NCBI RefSeq assembly: GCF_030272615.1
Contig: NC_081409.1
Span: 876,749,594-876,813,593 of the forward strand
Length of the DNA stretch: 64,000 nt
From: Cryptomeria japonica
Lineage: Eukaryota > Streptophyta > Pinopsida > Cupressales > Cupressaceae
Direction: 5' to 3'
Shown here: in pieces, positions 10,021 through 21,002 of the stretch
Layout: each line of letters opens with the position of its first letter
Position numbering within the stretch: position 1 is the first letter of the stretch
The notes under the pieces: generated by a model
The model's database searches: none
Told to the model about the DNA's origin: nothing
The model's input: the letters and a program-made list of their open reading frames with translations, nothing else
Position numbers and translations under genes: made by a program

Positions 10021-11077
10021 TGTGTGTGTGAAAAGTGGACCTGTATCTGTATCTGGAATACACAACACTTCAATTAAGTCATTAGATGCATGATTAGTAA
10101 ATCAATAATCAATGAATAATAAACCATTACAAAGTGACCCATTGCCTTCTAGTAGATGCGAGTTTAGATTACTCTCAGATTGCTAAGCTATCCAGTGACT
10201 AGACAACACCTAAAGGAAGGATTTTTAATCTATATGAGCATAGATTTAAGCTAGATGAATGCCAGATTAATCTAACATGATTTAAGCAATATATGAATAT
10301 TTAAGCTAAATGATTTAAGCAATATGAAGTAACTAATATGCAATATCTCAATACAAATTCTCAATGAACCTAGAACAAAAATAACATAAGAACAATATAT
10401 TCTCCAGGATTTTTGAATGAGAGATGAGAGCCTGAATTTATAGAAAATTCAGAAAGAAACCAAAGGCTGAGATCAAATGATGATGAGCGGTCAAGATTTT
10501 CTAAGAGGAAGCACAATCTAGGTGAATTGATGTGATTGGATGCTTTTCTCAGTTTTAAAGGAAATTGAATAAAATTTAAGATAAAATCAAAAAAACTGAT
10601 TTATTCTCTATTTCATTCAATTTTAATATTTAGATGTTTTAATTGCTTTCTTTGAGATTATTTATCAATTTTTTATTTGTTTTTCAAGATTATCTCCGAT
10701 TGATTTCTTTTCTCAAATTTTAATTCTTTTTTTTTCCAATTAATTCCTTTTTTTATTTGTTTCCTTTTTTGAAGATTTATGACAATTTTTATTTATTTTT
10801 CAAATTAATTCCTCTTTTTGATGATTTAATGGCAAATTGATTTATTTAATTAAATATGCTAGGATATTTAATAAAATAAATAATATAATTGTTTAAAATG
10901 ATTTACTTGGAATGATCAATTAATTAAATAAATATTTAATTAATATTGGTTGATAATTTTCCATGTGACATTTGATGATTAAAGAATTAATTGATTTAAT
11001 TGCCTTTGGTTAGGACCTTGGTGATGTTGTCGAGATTAGGGGCTCATGGTTTAGATGACCATTTTTAGGGTATTACA
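10021..11077. repeat. Solo LTR, 1057 bp, unassigned family
   Basis: It starts TGTGTGTGTG and ends GGGTATTACA, flanked by the perfect TSD ATTCT (10016-10020 and 11078-11082). It is AT-rich with no ORF. Orientation is uncertain; the minus strand start TGTAATACCC resembles many plant LTR starts. Confidence 0.82.
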
Positions 11078-11191
11078 ATTCTAACTTTCTCGAACCTCCT
11101 CAATCCAATGGTGATCTCAGATTTAACCCAAAAAGCTCCAAAATGCAAAACCCCAAATTTCTCTCATTTGGAAAACCAATGGCACTCTAAT

Positions 11192-11204
11192 GGCTCTGAT
11201 ACCA
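11192..11204 (-). other. Primer-binding site of the 4-kb non-autonomous element
   Basis: TGGTATCAGAGCC on the minus strand, adjoining the LTR at 11205. Confidence 0.9.
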
Positions 11205-11695
11205 TGTGAGATTTTGCCAAGATCTAGAGGCAATGGAAAACACAAATAAGAGAGAACAAAATAGATGATAGGAATAAACTGTATTCTATCAAGATGCAAA
11301 ATGTGATCAACTGGATCATCAATTGTTACATACAATGAATATGAGCCTGCATATATAGGCAAGGCAATATAGATATGTGAGCACACAAACATGACATGTG
11401 GCTCAATAAGAAACAAGGGTAGGTAGGAAATAGGTGTGGTAGGTAGGAGAAACAATAAAATATTCCACATGAGGTGGATCACCCACTGAAGGTGGAATTA
11501 TCACTTCACAATAAGTGGATATGATAAAGTAGTAACAAGATCAACACAATAAAAGGTGAAAACTCTCCTACACACACTAACCCAATGTGGCACAAACACC
11601 CAAGTGTCTCATACCTAAACTACTATGAAATGCATTATCCTAAGTAAACTTAAATAAGGTGTAATAATATCCAAGATGAATAATTATTTATAGCA
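11205..11695 (-). repeat. 5' LTR of the 4-kb non-autonomous element
   Basis: It matches 7715-8208. The outer end reads ...TTTATAGCA where the other copies read ACACCAACA. Confidence 0.88.
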
Positions 11696-12295
11696 ATCAT
11701 ATCATATGATCCGGTTTTGAAGTTTGTTTTACTAATTAGTGCTTTGTAGAGTTCAGTATTTCCTTCGGTATATTATGGTGTGATAAGATCTTGAGCCGAG
11801 TCTTTGGTAAATTGTTTGGGATGGTCTTGTGTATCTTCATTTCAGATGGTTCGTGATTTGGTGCTCCACAAGTTATCTTTCTTTGTGACAATTGCTGATT
11901 GGTTGTGTTCTTGAGTTTTCAAATGTTGATCAATGAAGATTTGATAAGTTGTGTTAGTGCAACTGTTACTGATGATATTAACGTGCTTGCTGGTATTTCC
12001 TAATTGTGTCCTATTTTTTTTGATGATCCACATTCATCGTTGTGCAATTTTTTGGTGGTTTTGGTGAATCGGCGATGTTCTTTGTGTTATGCTGTATTTA
12101 TGGTGGTGCAGCATGTTGTGGTTGATCTTGATACTATTTCCGGTGGAGTTGAGCATTTGGGAATTTGAATTAGGTCCATGTAATATCATGTATATAACTA
12201 TATTGGTCCAGTGGTCAATCTTTGTATCGTGTGATGTAATTTTGTAATTGTGGGTTGAGGGTCTAGCCGACCATATTGTCAAGGTTGATGAATTG

Positions 12296-12303
12296 TATAA
12301 ATA
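12296..12303 (+). promoter_or_regulatory. TATA box in copia 5' LTR
   Basis: TATAAATA in the context TTGTATAAATAGG. The same box is present at 31198-31205 in the 3' LTR. Confidence 0.7.
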
Positions 12304-12854
12304 GGTGATATTGTCATGTAATTTAGGTATCAAGGTTTTGTCTGCATTATCAGAGAGTGGTGTATGTGTGAACAAGGATTCATCTTCTAGTGTTGTGATT
12401 GATGAGAGATTGGTATTGTATAGAAGACATCTGTGCTTAACCAAAACTTCCATCAGGCATTTTGAGATGCTATTATTACAGTTCATATCTTTTGGATTGT
12501 AGTCTAAATCTTTTTGTAAGTTAGTGAGACTTCCCTGAGGGTTGTAGCCTTCCGGGTCATTGCATTTTAGAATTAAACTCTAAGAAGCGTGCCTGAATGC
12601 ATGTGCATTCCTCATTGTAACATTTACACATACTACTGTAGAGTATCATCTTATTGTGGGTAGGTTCCCATCATGGTTTTTCCCTTAACTGGGTTTTCCA
12701 TGTCAAAATCCTAGTGTTATGTGTTGTGCATTCAATTTGATTATCTTGATTTTTGTTGCAGTTTATCAAATCTATTTTTGTGGTTAAGTTTGTAGATCCT
12801 GTGAAAATTGATTCACCCCCCTCTCAATTTTTCTTCTTTGCTATTGCTAACAAT

Positions 12855-12866
12855 TGGTATCAGAGC
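12855..12866 (+). other. Primer-binding site of the plus-strand copia element
   Basis: TGGTATCAGAGC, two bases after the LTR end GCTAACA. Confidence 0.93.
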
Positions 12867-12908
12867 TAGATCCTTCGAAAGAAGCTTAACCGCTTGAGGA
12901 GATCTGGG

Positions 12909-13935
12909 ATGGCAACTGGAATTGGAAGTGTTATCTTTAAGAAGGACAAATTGAGATTTGATGGAAGTAACTATGCAATATGGAAAAATAGGATGAAAGT
13001 GCACTTGAAATGTCTTGGAGAAGATTACAAAGAGTGCCTATTCTACTCCTCCGGATGGACCACTTACTACTGATGAGATCAAGGAAGTTGAACATAATAT
13101 TAGAGCGCATGAAGCATTTCTGAGTGCCTTGACTGATTCAAAGATTAAAAATGTAATGGGACTTTAGACTACACATGAGATTTGGGAGAAGCTTGAAATT
13201 CTGAATGAAGGAGACAAACAAGTGAAAGTTGCTAAGTTACAAAGTTTGAAAGGAAAATATGAGATGCTGAAGATGGGAGAGGATGAGAGCATACACTCTT
13301 TCATGGCTAAGGTGAATGACCTTGTCCTAGGTATCAGATGTGTTGGTGGAACCCTTGAAGAAGATGAAATTGTTGCTAAGGTTATGAGATCATTGCCTTC
13401 TGCTTATAAACACAAGGTAGTTGCTATTGATGAGATCCAGAGTGTGACTACAGTAACAATAGATATGTTGGTTTGAAAGATTGTTGCTTTTGAGATGAGC
13501 GAATTTGGAGAATCACATGGAAAGTTCGAGACAACATTTAGAGCATCAACATCTGTATCCGGTAAGAAAAATTATGACCCTGATGAGTGTAGAATATCCA
13601 GATATGAAAGAGAGAGAAGTGAGATGGGAGAGAAAGAGAGAGAGTTGGATGAGCTTGAAGTATTGATTGCCCAGATATTTCCTAAAGGAGCTAGTAAGTA
13701 CGATGGAAAACTGCCTCTAAAATGTTTCTCTTGCAATAAGATAGGACATTTTTCTTCTAGATTCCCAGAGAGATTGGATAAATATGATAGGCATGTTAAG
13801 TTTGATAAGTATGATAGGAATGATAGATATGAGAAGCACAAGAAGTATGATAAGCCTTACAAGTCTAACCGAAAGTATAGGAATGAAAAGAATTGCTATT
13901 ATGCTAATGATGAAGGTGTTACAGATGAAGAATAA
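12909..13935 (+). pseudogene. Copia Gag, broken
   Basis: The first ATG after the PBS opens MATGIGSVIFKKDK, followed by the FDGSNYAIWKNRMKVHL block typical of the N-terminus of plant copia Gag. A frameshift near 13035 moves the frame; coding then runs through a UBN2-like capsid region (EIWEKLE...LKMGEDESIHSFMAKVNDLV...VMRSLPSAYKHKVVAI), interrupted by TAG at 13165 and TGA at 13474. The single zinc knuckle CFSCNKIGHFSSRF lacks its last Cys (now Phe). A Lys/Tyr/Asp-rich tail ends in TAA at 13933. The same frame continues into the protease. Confidence 0.85.
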
Positions 13936-14043
13936 AAAAGAGATGAATTTTTGTTTATTGCCATTAAAGAAGATAGATCAGTACCTAGCTATGCTATTGA
14001 GGAGAAAGCTTTAGCTGCTAAATTTGAAGACAAAGATGAATGA

Positions 14044-14356
14044 GTGATTGACAGTGGCTGCTCACATCATATGACTGGTGATAAAACCAAATTCGTGAGT
14101 ATGGAAAGATATGATGTTGGAATAGTAAGATTTGGAGATGATAAAGCTTGTGTGATCCATGGTAGAGGTTCTATTTCTTTTAATGGTAAGCATAACACTG
14201 ATGATGTCTTGTATGTTAAAAGTTTGAAGCATAATCTTTTGAGTGTTGGACAGATGGTTAACAAAGGCTATGATTTGCAATTAAAGATCCTAAATGCCTC
14301 CGATATAGATATTGCATCTGGAACTAAGACTGAAGGTAATATTTTTCACTTGAATG
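14044..14356 (+). pseudogene. Copia aspartic protease, split from integrase by an insertion
   Basis: The frame continues from gag across TGA at 14041. The retropepsin active site is visible as VIDSGCSHHMTGD, followed by the GSISFNGKHNTDDVLYVKSL and LKHNLLSVGQ blocks typical of copia protease. Coding stops at 14356 where the 12-kb insertion begins. The downstream part resumes in frame at 26505: the interrupted codon is completed across the TSD and leads straight into the pre-integrase domain. The stop before the active site probably replaces a Trp codon. Confidence 0.88.
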
Positions 14357-15566
14357 TGTCATAACCCTCTTTCTCTATCTTGTTAAAACTTGCTACTATT
14401 ATCATTATTATTATCATTTTATGATTTTAATTAGTTAGAAATGATTTATGAAATATGGATGTAAGTTATTATGATAAAAATAATTAAATAATGGACACAC
14501 ACACACACTTGAGTTCATAATTCAATGAGGAAATTATATAATTACCCAATTTTTATTTAAGCACATGTCGTTGTAGAAATTGGAAGCTTCTAGAGGGAAT
14601 TTTCAAATCCCATGTTCTTGCAAGTAACTCCTCCACTATCCCCAATCTTGGAAAGAAACCTCCATTTCTCAATTAATGGTCTTGGTAATGGAATTGATGC
14701 ATTTTTCCTATATAATCTATGCAAGCTTTTGAAAAAGGGGGTTCATAGCCTTGGATGGAAAAGTAGTTTTTCGAGGCTCTTGATTATTCATGTTAGTAGT
14801 AGAAGAATTTTGTTAGTCACATTGGATATAAGGATTTTTATGTTTAGATGAAGAATTTTCATGAAGCTCCAACAAGGATTGAAGATTGTCACAACCCTCC
14901 TTTATCACCTTTTTGATTTAAATACAACTCTATTATAATTCCTTGGATAAATTATTGAATGAATATTGTAAGGGAATAAAAATAATAAACCACACACACA
15001 TGGAAAATACATATATATTTTTAATTTGTTATTTAATTTCCCTCACCCAAATTAAGGCACATGTTGTAGGAGGAATAAGAAGCTTCTAGAGACTTCTCCA
15101 CCACCTTGCATGTAACTCCTCCCACTAAGCCTAATCAATTTGCATGGAGGCCAAATTGGGAGAGAATCTCTTTTTTCAATTAAAAAAATTAGGTAGTGGG
15201 AATTTGAAATTTCTTTTATAAAATAGGTACAAGTTTCAAAATGAGTGTTGGCTATTCCATAAGAAATTCTGCAAGTTAATTTCTCCTTTGTAGTCCATTT
15301 TCATTGGCAGCCAAGATTTTGTTGGGAGGATTTCTCTTCAATTTGGAGGATCAAGGAAGACTCTACACCATTTTGCAAGCACCCAGGTTCCTTCAAGCTT
15401 AGTTTTGTGCATCTTATTCTTGTTGTAGATTAGATTAGATTAAATTATTTTATGAAAATGAAATTCATTTGTGTTTTGATAAGAAATTAGTTTTCAGATT
15501 TTGATAAGAATTAGATTAAAATGTTTGATAAAAAGTAGATTAAATTGTTTGATTCATTGTTTAAAT

Positions 15567-15880
15567 TCTTGATAAGAAATTAGTTTCAGATTTTGTAGAG
15601 AATGAAATTCATTGTTGATAAGAAATTAGTTTCAGATTTTGTAGAGAATGAAATTCATTGTTGATAAGAAATTAGTTTCAGATTTTGTAGAGAATGAAAT
15701 TCATTGTTGATAAGAAATTAGTTTCAGATTTTGTACAGAATGAAATTCATTGTTGATAAGAAATTAGTTTCAGATTTTGTAGAGAATGGGATTCATTATT
15801 TAAATTCTTGATAGGAAATTAGTTTCAGATTTTGTGGAGAATGAGATTCATTGTTTAAAATCTTAACAAGAAATTAGTTT
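15567..15880 (+). repeat. 46-bp tandem repeat
   Basis: Near-identical units start at 15601, 15647, 15693 and 15739 (AATGAAATTCATTG, then TTAGTTTCAGATTTTG), with diverged copies on both sides. Confidence 0.92.
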
Positions 15881-15964
15881 CAGTTTTGAAAGGAGTAGAT
15901 TAAATGGTTTAGGAGAATAGAGTCACTTGATGAAAATTAGATTCATTGTCTTCAGTTTATTTTG

Positions 15965-16285
15965 ATAAAAATTAGATCTCCCTGTGTGTACAAACAATTT
16001 TCTCTTTTCTCTGTGAACAAATCTCCCTGTGTGTATAAATAAATCATCTCCCTTCTCTGTGAACAGATCTCCCTGTGTGTACAAACAAATTTACTTCCTT
16101 ATCTGTGAATGAATTTCCCTGTGCAGGAAACAAAAGAAATGAAAGAAAAAGATATAAACTATTCCTTTCTCTGTGAAAGAATTTCCCTGTGTGAAAAACA
16201 AAAGGAATGAAAAAAGAAATGAACTATCTCTTTATCTGTGAATGAATCTCCCTGTGTAGAAAACAAAAGAAATGGAAAAATCCCT
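15965..16285 (+). repeat. CTCTGTGAA...CTCCCTGTGTG repeat
   Basis: About five to six degenerate units of 50-65 bp, each with CTGTGAA and CCCTGTGTG. Similar but more diverged words occur at 19965-20400 in the right half of the element, which supports that region being LTR too. Confidence 0.75.
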
Positions 16286-16564
16286 CTGGTTACTGCTTCA
16301 TTTTGTCCTTGAAATTAATCTACAACATTGTCCTTTATCTATTATTTACCCTGCTCTGAGTAATCTTCAATAATTTAAAAAAATTGTAATACTCTTGTAT
16401 AAGAAAAATGATAACAATAATATTATAACATATATATATTTATATACACATATATATATATATATATATAAATAAATAACCAAAAAGAAAGAAATCATAT
16501 CGAACGTTAAGAAAAATCGCTCAAATCCTCGTAACGCACGACGTTTCACGTAGTAAGGACGGTA

Positions 16565-16690
16565 GTGCATGGACGGTTACATAGTAACCGTCGCAGGGTA
16601 CGAAGGGGCCCGCAGGGTCCCCTCATCCCTGCGGACTTGCGCATGCAGGGCCGCAGGGGTGATGGGACCCGTGGTCCCCACCCCGCGCCC
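16565..16690 (+). repeat. GC-rich hairpin island in left LTR
   Basis: It contains a perfect 9-bp stem GACGGTTAC/GTAACCGTC with a 3-nt loop (16572-16592), a CCGCAGGG/CCCTGCGG stem, and a longer outer pairing between a GGGTCCCCTCATC arm and a GGTGATGGGACCC arm. Surroundings are strongly AT-rich. Confidence 0.7.
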
Positions 16691-17356
16691 TATCACTACC
16701 AAGTAATATATGTATGTAATTTAAAAGTTTTCTCTTCCCTTTTTAAATTTGTAAATTGACATTTTAAATTGGAAATTTTTTTATATATGTAAATTAAAAA
16801 TCCCTTGTTATTTAATTAGAATTTATTTTTATTTTTATTTTGGCATTTAAGAATAATGAATTCTTTTTTTTGTGTAAGCTATAAGATATTGTATTTCGAC
16901 TTAGAAAAATTGGGCTAATATGTAGCAAGCTCATAATTAAATTGCCTTAGTAAGTTTTAAAATCGTAGACTATATTCTTTTAAAATTAAGTTACTCAACC
17001 ATTAAGAATCGTTGGGACACTGGATTGGTCTTTAATACAAATGCTTAAATTTAATCGTTATTTTGGATTCATAGCATGTGAATTATTTATAGAATAATTA
17101 TATCTTCATGCAATTACTATTATGCAAGTTTCATTGTTATGCAAATTACACTTCAAGTAGTTACTTCAATTATTTACGCTTTCATTTTTTGTTATTCATA
17201 GTTAGAAAACTAAATAAAGGAAGTTGGAAAACCAAAACTAGCAGCGTTCGATATATATGGTGCCTCTGGGTCACGCTTACGGGTAATGCCGTCGTGTTGA
17301 ACTACTGCACTTAACGCCTAATAAAGCTGCATTAACGACGTCTGTGGCATCGTCCC

Positions 17357-17363
17357 TATAAAT
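17357..17363 (+). promoter_or_regulatory. Candidate TATA box in long LTR
   Basis: TATAAAT within CGTCCCTATAAATCGTCGG, kept in the right copy near 25460 as CTATAAATTGTCGG. The block is bounded by GTCCCT and AGGGAC, which can pair, so it may be structural rather than a promoter. Confidence 0.35.
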
Positions 17364-17673
17364 CGTCGGGGAGTAATAAGGGACATTTGGAAGTTAAAAT
17401 CCGAGGGGCGGGTAATCCCCCTTGGATCGATAATTTAATAAGATAACTTTGAATGAATTTCACATCCGTTGAGATAAACCATAGTAAACCCCTCTTAGGG
17501 ATGGTCAAGTTAAAAGCTCTCATGAAATTTACTTTCTTTATTTATTTATTCATCTCGAAGGGATAATGGTGATTTGCAATTGGGTGACGCTCATGATAAG
17601 TATTAGGATCTAGTTATTTTGTTTAGGCCACAAGCAATAGGCCATCTTGAGCCTTCGCTTAAGTGCTACCATC

Positions 17674-17735
17674 GTGGGTAGCAACCGCAGAGAAACTGTC
17701 TGGGACACTGACCCTAGAAAGGGTTGCGTACCCAC
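17674..17735 (+). other. Conserved branched hairpin in long LTR
   Basis: Arm GTGGGTAGCAACC (17674-17686) pairs with the GGTTGC and TACCCAC parts of 17722-17735 through one bulge, giving a 13-bp stem. The enclosed loop holds a CCCT-AGAA-AGGG mini-hairpin. The right LTR copy (25767-25828) keeps the outer stem. Confidence 0.6.
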
Positions 17736-18134
17736 AAATCAGTTTACATCAAACCTTAGATTAGAAAATAGAACTACATACTTTACGCCTTGATCCCGTG
17801 CCGAAGCGGGTATGTAGGCAGTCTTGGGATGGAGTTGTCCCTCATACTCAGGCGTTCGTGGGTGGGGTCTAGGCTTGGTTGAGTAAGAATCCTAATTGAA
17901 AGATAAGATAATCTAATTTAATTCAATGCATACTCGGAAGGAATCCCGTATGGATTCGCTTGACTTCCCGAGGCTTTAAGCCAAATCCCGAGGCGGAATT
18001 CAAGCTTGTATTATTTTTAATTACTCCTAAGGATGGCGACCTCGGTGCATTCTTGTTAGAAGAGTGTAGTACTTAGTGAGTGGCTCAGGACCCGAATGGT
18101 CCCGATGAGTCTAAGTCTCTGGCCAGAGCATCTC

Positions 18135-18282
18135 CTATCCCGTTTGGATGGATGCCTACCCTGTATGGGTAGATGCCTATCCCGTATTGGATAGATGGAA
18201 TTTACGTCCCATATGGACAATTGCCTAACCCGTATGGTTAGAAGCTCATCCTGAATGGATGAATGCCTAATCCTAATTGGAT
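18135..18282 (+). other. Array of seven short hairpins with covarying stems (left LTR)
   Basis: Stem pairs in order: CTATCC/GGATGG (18135), CTACCC/GGGTAG (18156), CTATCC/GGATAG (18177), GTCC/GGAC (18206), CTAACC/GGTTAG (18225), TCATCC/GGATGA (18246), ATCC/GGAT (18270). Loops are 5-6 nt, mostly CGTAT-like, and ATGC usually links the units; the period is about 21 nt. Stem sequence changes from unit to unit while pairing is kept. Confidence 0.75.
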
Positions 18283-18376
18283 GGATGCCCAGAGTATGCA
18301 ATTGAATAAAACATAATAAAGGAAAAAAAAAAAATATACTCAATTTTTGTTGGATGAATTTTGGTGGGTTATTACA

Positions 18377-18817
18377 AAGATGGTTAGTAGGAAGAATGAG
18401 ATGATTTTGACAACAAGTGCTTCGTCCAATTCAGGTTCTCCTATTGCATTCGCTTATTTGCAAGTGTGAATCTTGAATTATCATTTTAATTCCTTTTATA
18501 TTTTATTTATATGAAAAATCTCTTTCAAATAATCCCTCTCTCAATTATTTAGAATTAAATATCTCCCTTTGATTCTTTCCAAATTCTTTTGATAATGGAA
18601 AATACATGTAATTGATTTACCAAAAGTTTTCTTTCAACATGCATAAGCAAATTTTTACTTTATCTTTTTCTTAAAGAAGGAAAAATCAGATTTTTAGGAG
18701 TAGAATGATATGAGTAGGTGCCTTTTAGAAAAATATCATGCCTTGTAGGGAAAGGAAGACCTTTCTTTTCAAACCTTCTTAACTCAAACTTTTGTATTGA
18801 TTTATCTATGTATTTAC
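18377..18817 (+). other. Short internal remnant, then start of right-half sequence
   Basis: After the LTR end, ATGGTTAGTAGGAAGAATG opens a short frame of about 30 codons (MVSRKNEM...), which could be the start of a lost gag. The rest is AT-rich non-coding DNA. Confidence 0.35.
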
Positions 18818-19908
18818 TATTGGCATTTTGATGATGTTTTGATTGTCATTGATGGACACACACTTTCTTGATGTATGAGTTATGCTCAACTGGTAATTGT
18901 TCCAACCACTATTATGTATTAAAGACTATTGGTGTTTTGCAGAAGATGTTACCGGTCACAAATTGATTGAAGACCTCAAACCATTCAAGGATCTCAAGCG
19001 GTATGAAGGAACAAAGCGGTAGTTAACATTTTCCAGTCTTCATATTTGACAACCAGTAATTGATATATTGTATGAACCGGTATTACTCTATGATGAGTTA
19101 CCAACTGGTATTTCTGTGATGAGTTATCATCCACCGACACTTTGGCGGTGATTTTGTGTCATGTTACCAAATGTGTCTAGATGCACTGAACCTAGGAACT
19201 TGTAGTTTAATCCTATTGGACCGATATGAAATCAGTTTCCTTTATAAGGACATCATGTCTAGGGTTTGCATATGTGAGAGATGTATGATGTATGAGAAGG
19301 TTATGTGTGATCTTTGTAGAGAAGATTAGGTCTGTGTGAAGAGTTAGAGTGTAGAGATATTGAAGACTGAAGTAATGTTGAAATGCACTAACAATGAGCT
19401 ATCAAGGATCTAACCAAGCATACTGTGCTAGTATCTAGATCACTCACTTGTTGATTACTCATATCTTCGACAAGTCTGAAACCCTTAACCGGGTAGGCCT
19501 AGAAAAGCCTTTGTAAATCCTCTAACAAGGTGGTTCACAACCGTGGATCTGAAATCCTCTCACAAGGTACTCTTTAACAAGACTGATCTCCTGATAGGAT
19601 CTGTTCTGGTGAAGAACTTTGTATGACCTTAACCAGCCTAACCTTAACCGGTTTGGTTTCTATTCTATAGATAGTTACTTGTGAGTTTCTGCTCACCGTG
19701 GTTTTTCCCATTTGGGTTTCCATGTCAAATATCTTGTGTTATGGTGATTGTGCTCTTGTGGGTGAATGTTTTATTTGCTATTTGGTTTGCATTTATCTTA
19801 ACCGGTTTATTAGTGAATTTGTTATACCGGTTATTTGCTAAATTGTTTAAGAGTTTAAGTATAGTATTTTTTGGTATACTAATTCACCCCCCCTCTTAGT
19901 ATTCATCA
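18818..19908 (+). repeat. Solo LTR of the element 1 family
   Basis: Flanked by the perfect TSD TTTAC (18813-18817 and 19909-19913). It matches the reverse complement of the element 1 LTRs along its length, including ATTGTCATTGATGGACACAC and the tail CACCCCCCCTCTTAG...ATTCATCA. It keeps the TATA-bearing segment (TTTATAAGGACATC near 19240) that the element 1 5' LTR lost. The first bases are TATTGG, so the terminal TG has mutated. Confidence 0.9.
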
Positions 19909-19913
19909 TTTAC

Positions 19914-21002
19914 TTCTCTCACCATGAATATATTACCTCAAACATAAACATAGATAATTTTCCTTAGAAACCCCTCTCCCTCTGTGTAAATTTATATCAA
20001 AATGCATTGAAAAAATTTATCACGAAAATTATAATTATGTTGATGTGTGACAACTAATACCCTGCAAACCCCCTCTTTGTGAAATCATTTTAATGAAATA
20101 CATATAATTTCATCTCAAAAATATAAATATTGATATATCTCTGTGATAAATTAATTCTCTATGTAATCAAAGTATATATCTTTGTGGAAATATAATTTCT
20201 TGTTGAAAACTATCATTATGAAATAAAAATAAATATATCTAAGATAATTTATTTTCCGATGGAAATCTATCACTGTGAAACTCTACCCTATGTTTTTTCA
20301 GCATTATGTGTAAATTTATTTTATGTGGAATTCTATTCCTCTGAAATTTATTTCTCTTTTCCCTGTGAATCTCTCTTGCGAAATCTCCTCCTGAGGAATT
20401 AAAATATATATTTTTATCTCTCAAGAAGACCAATTAGAATAAAACTCTAAATCTTTATTCAATTTATATTTTTATGTCTTGTAATATAAGTATAGCACAA
20501 ATCATTTATAAATCTTTATTTTTTATTTTGTGGTTGTAAATTATATATATATATATATTTAAAGAAATACATGTTGATAAATTTAATCATTACATAATAA
20601 AAAAGGGTATGCTAATAAATTTAACAGGTGTCGATGCCATTGTGTTACATATAAAAACCTTGTTGTTTCCATTATTGAATTGATTTATTTAGGAAGATGA
20701 AAGTTGTTTATTGAAAGCATTCTTTTATTTGATAAAAAAAGCCTTTTTCATGGGAAGTGGGTGGGGGAGCCGGCAGGCCCACTCCCCACTCCCCATCCTC
20801 TTTTTTAGCCACCCTGTCGTTAAAGTAAAGAACTTGTTTTTTTTTTAAAGATTTGTTTGACATGCGTGAATTCAAATTGCCATTGATTTGGCATTTACTT
20901 ATATTTTGAAATATTTTAATCACTATGAAATTCGATTTCTATAATATATTAAAATTTGATTTTTTTTTAATTTGTTTAAAGATTTAAAATAATCAATATA
21001 AT
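19914..21002. other. Right-half sequence of the long-LTR element, non-coding
   Basis: AT-rich, with CCCTCTGTGTAA and CTCTGTGATAA words resembling the left LTR repeat at 15965-16285. No gene seen. Confidence 0.5.

Larger units (their letters stand above)
7715..11695 (-). mobile_element. Non-autonomous LTR element without coding capacity (minus strand)
   Basis: It is flanked by TSD ATCAT (7710-7714 and 11696-11700), confirmed by the empty site in the copia 3' LTR. The two LTRs are about 494 and 491 bp, the PBS is TGGTATCAGAGCC on the minus strand beside the right LTR, and the polypurine tract is beside the left LTR. The 3-kb interior has no protein homology I can recognise. It holds a solo LTR (10021-11077), a GC-rich island (9395-9615) and long A/T homopolymers. 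Confidence 0.85.
7543..12852 (+). repeat. 5' LTR of the plus-strand copia element, interrupted
   Basis: TGTTGGACATTGCTGCTG...GCTAACA. The LTR sequence is 7543-7714 plus 11701-12852 and aligns along its length with the uninterrupted 3' LTR at 30431-31755. The break corresponds to position 30602/30603 of the 3' LTR. Confidence 0.92.
14357..18376 (+). repeat. Left LTR of the long-LTR element
   Basis: About 4.0 kb, TGTCATAACCC...GGGTTATTACA. A second LTR-start-like TGTCACAACCCTCC at about 14888 suggests a duplication of the first 0.5 kb. It contains a 46-bp tandem repeat, a CCCTGTGTG repeat, a GC-rich hairpin island, a structured block and a hairpin array, each listed separately. Confidence 0.65.

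Noticed and set aside
12855-12866. tRNA-Met gene or fragment
   Set aside because: The matches to tRNA-Met here and at the other copia elements are only 11-14 bp and sit at LTR edges; they are primer-binding sites.
17230-18300. Hammerhead ribozyme (retrozyme-like) in the long LTR
   Set aside because: A CCGATGAG block near 18100 resembles the start of a hammerhead core, but I could not find a proper CUGAUGA core with a matching GAAA and cleavage triplet in the right arrangement.
18056-18343. 95-codon minus-strand ORF with repeated Ile/Arg/His peptides
   Set aside because: It is a translation of the hairpin array. The homologous region in the right LTR is not open in the same way, so the signal is structural, not coding.
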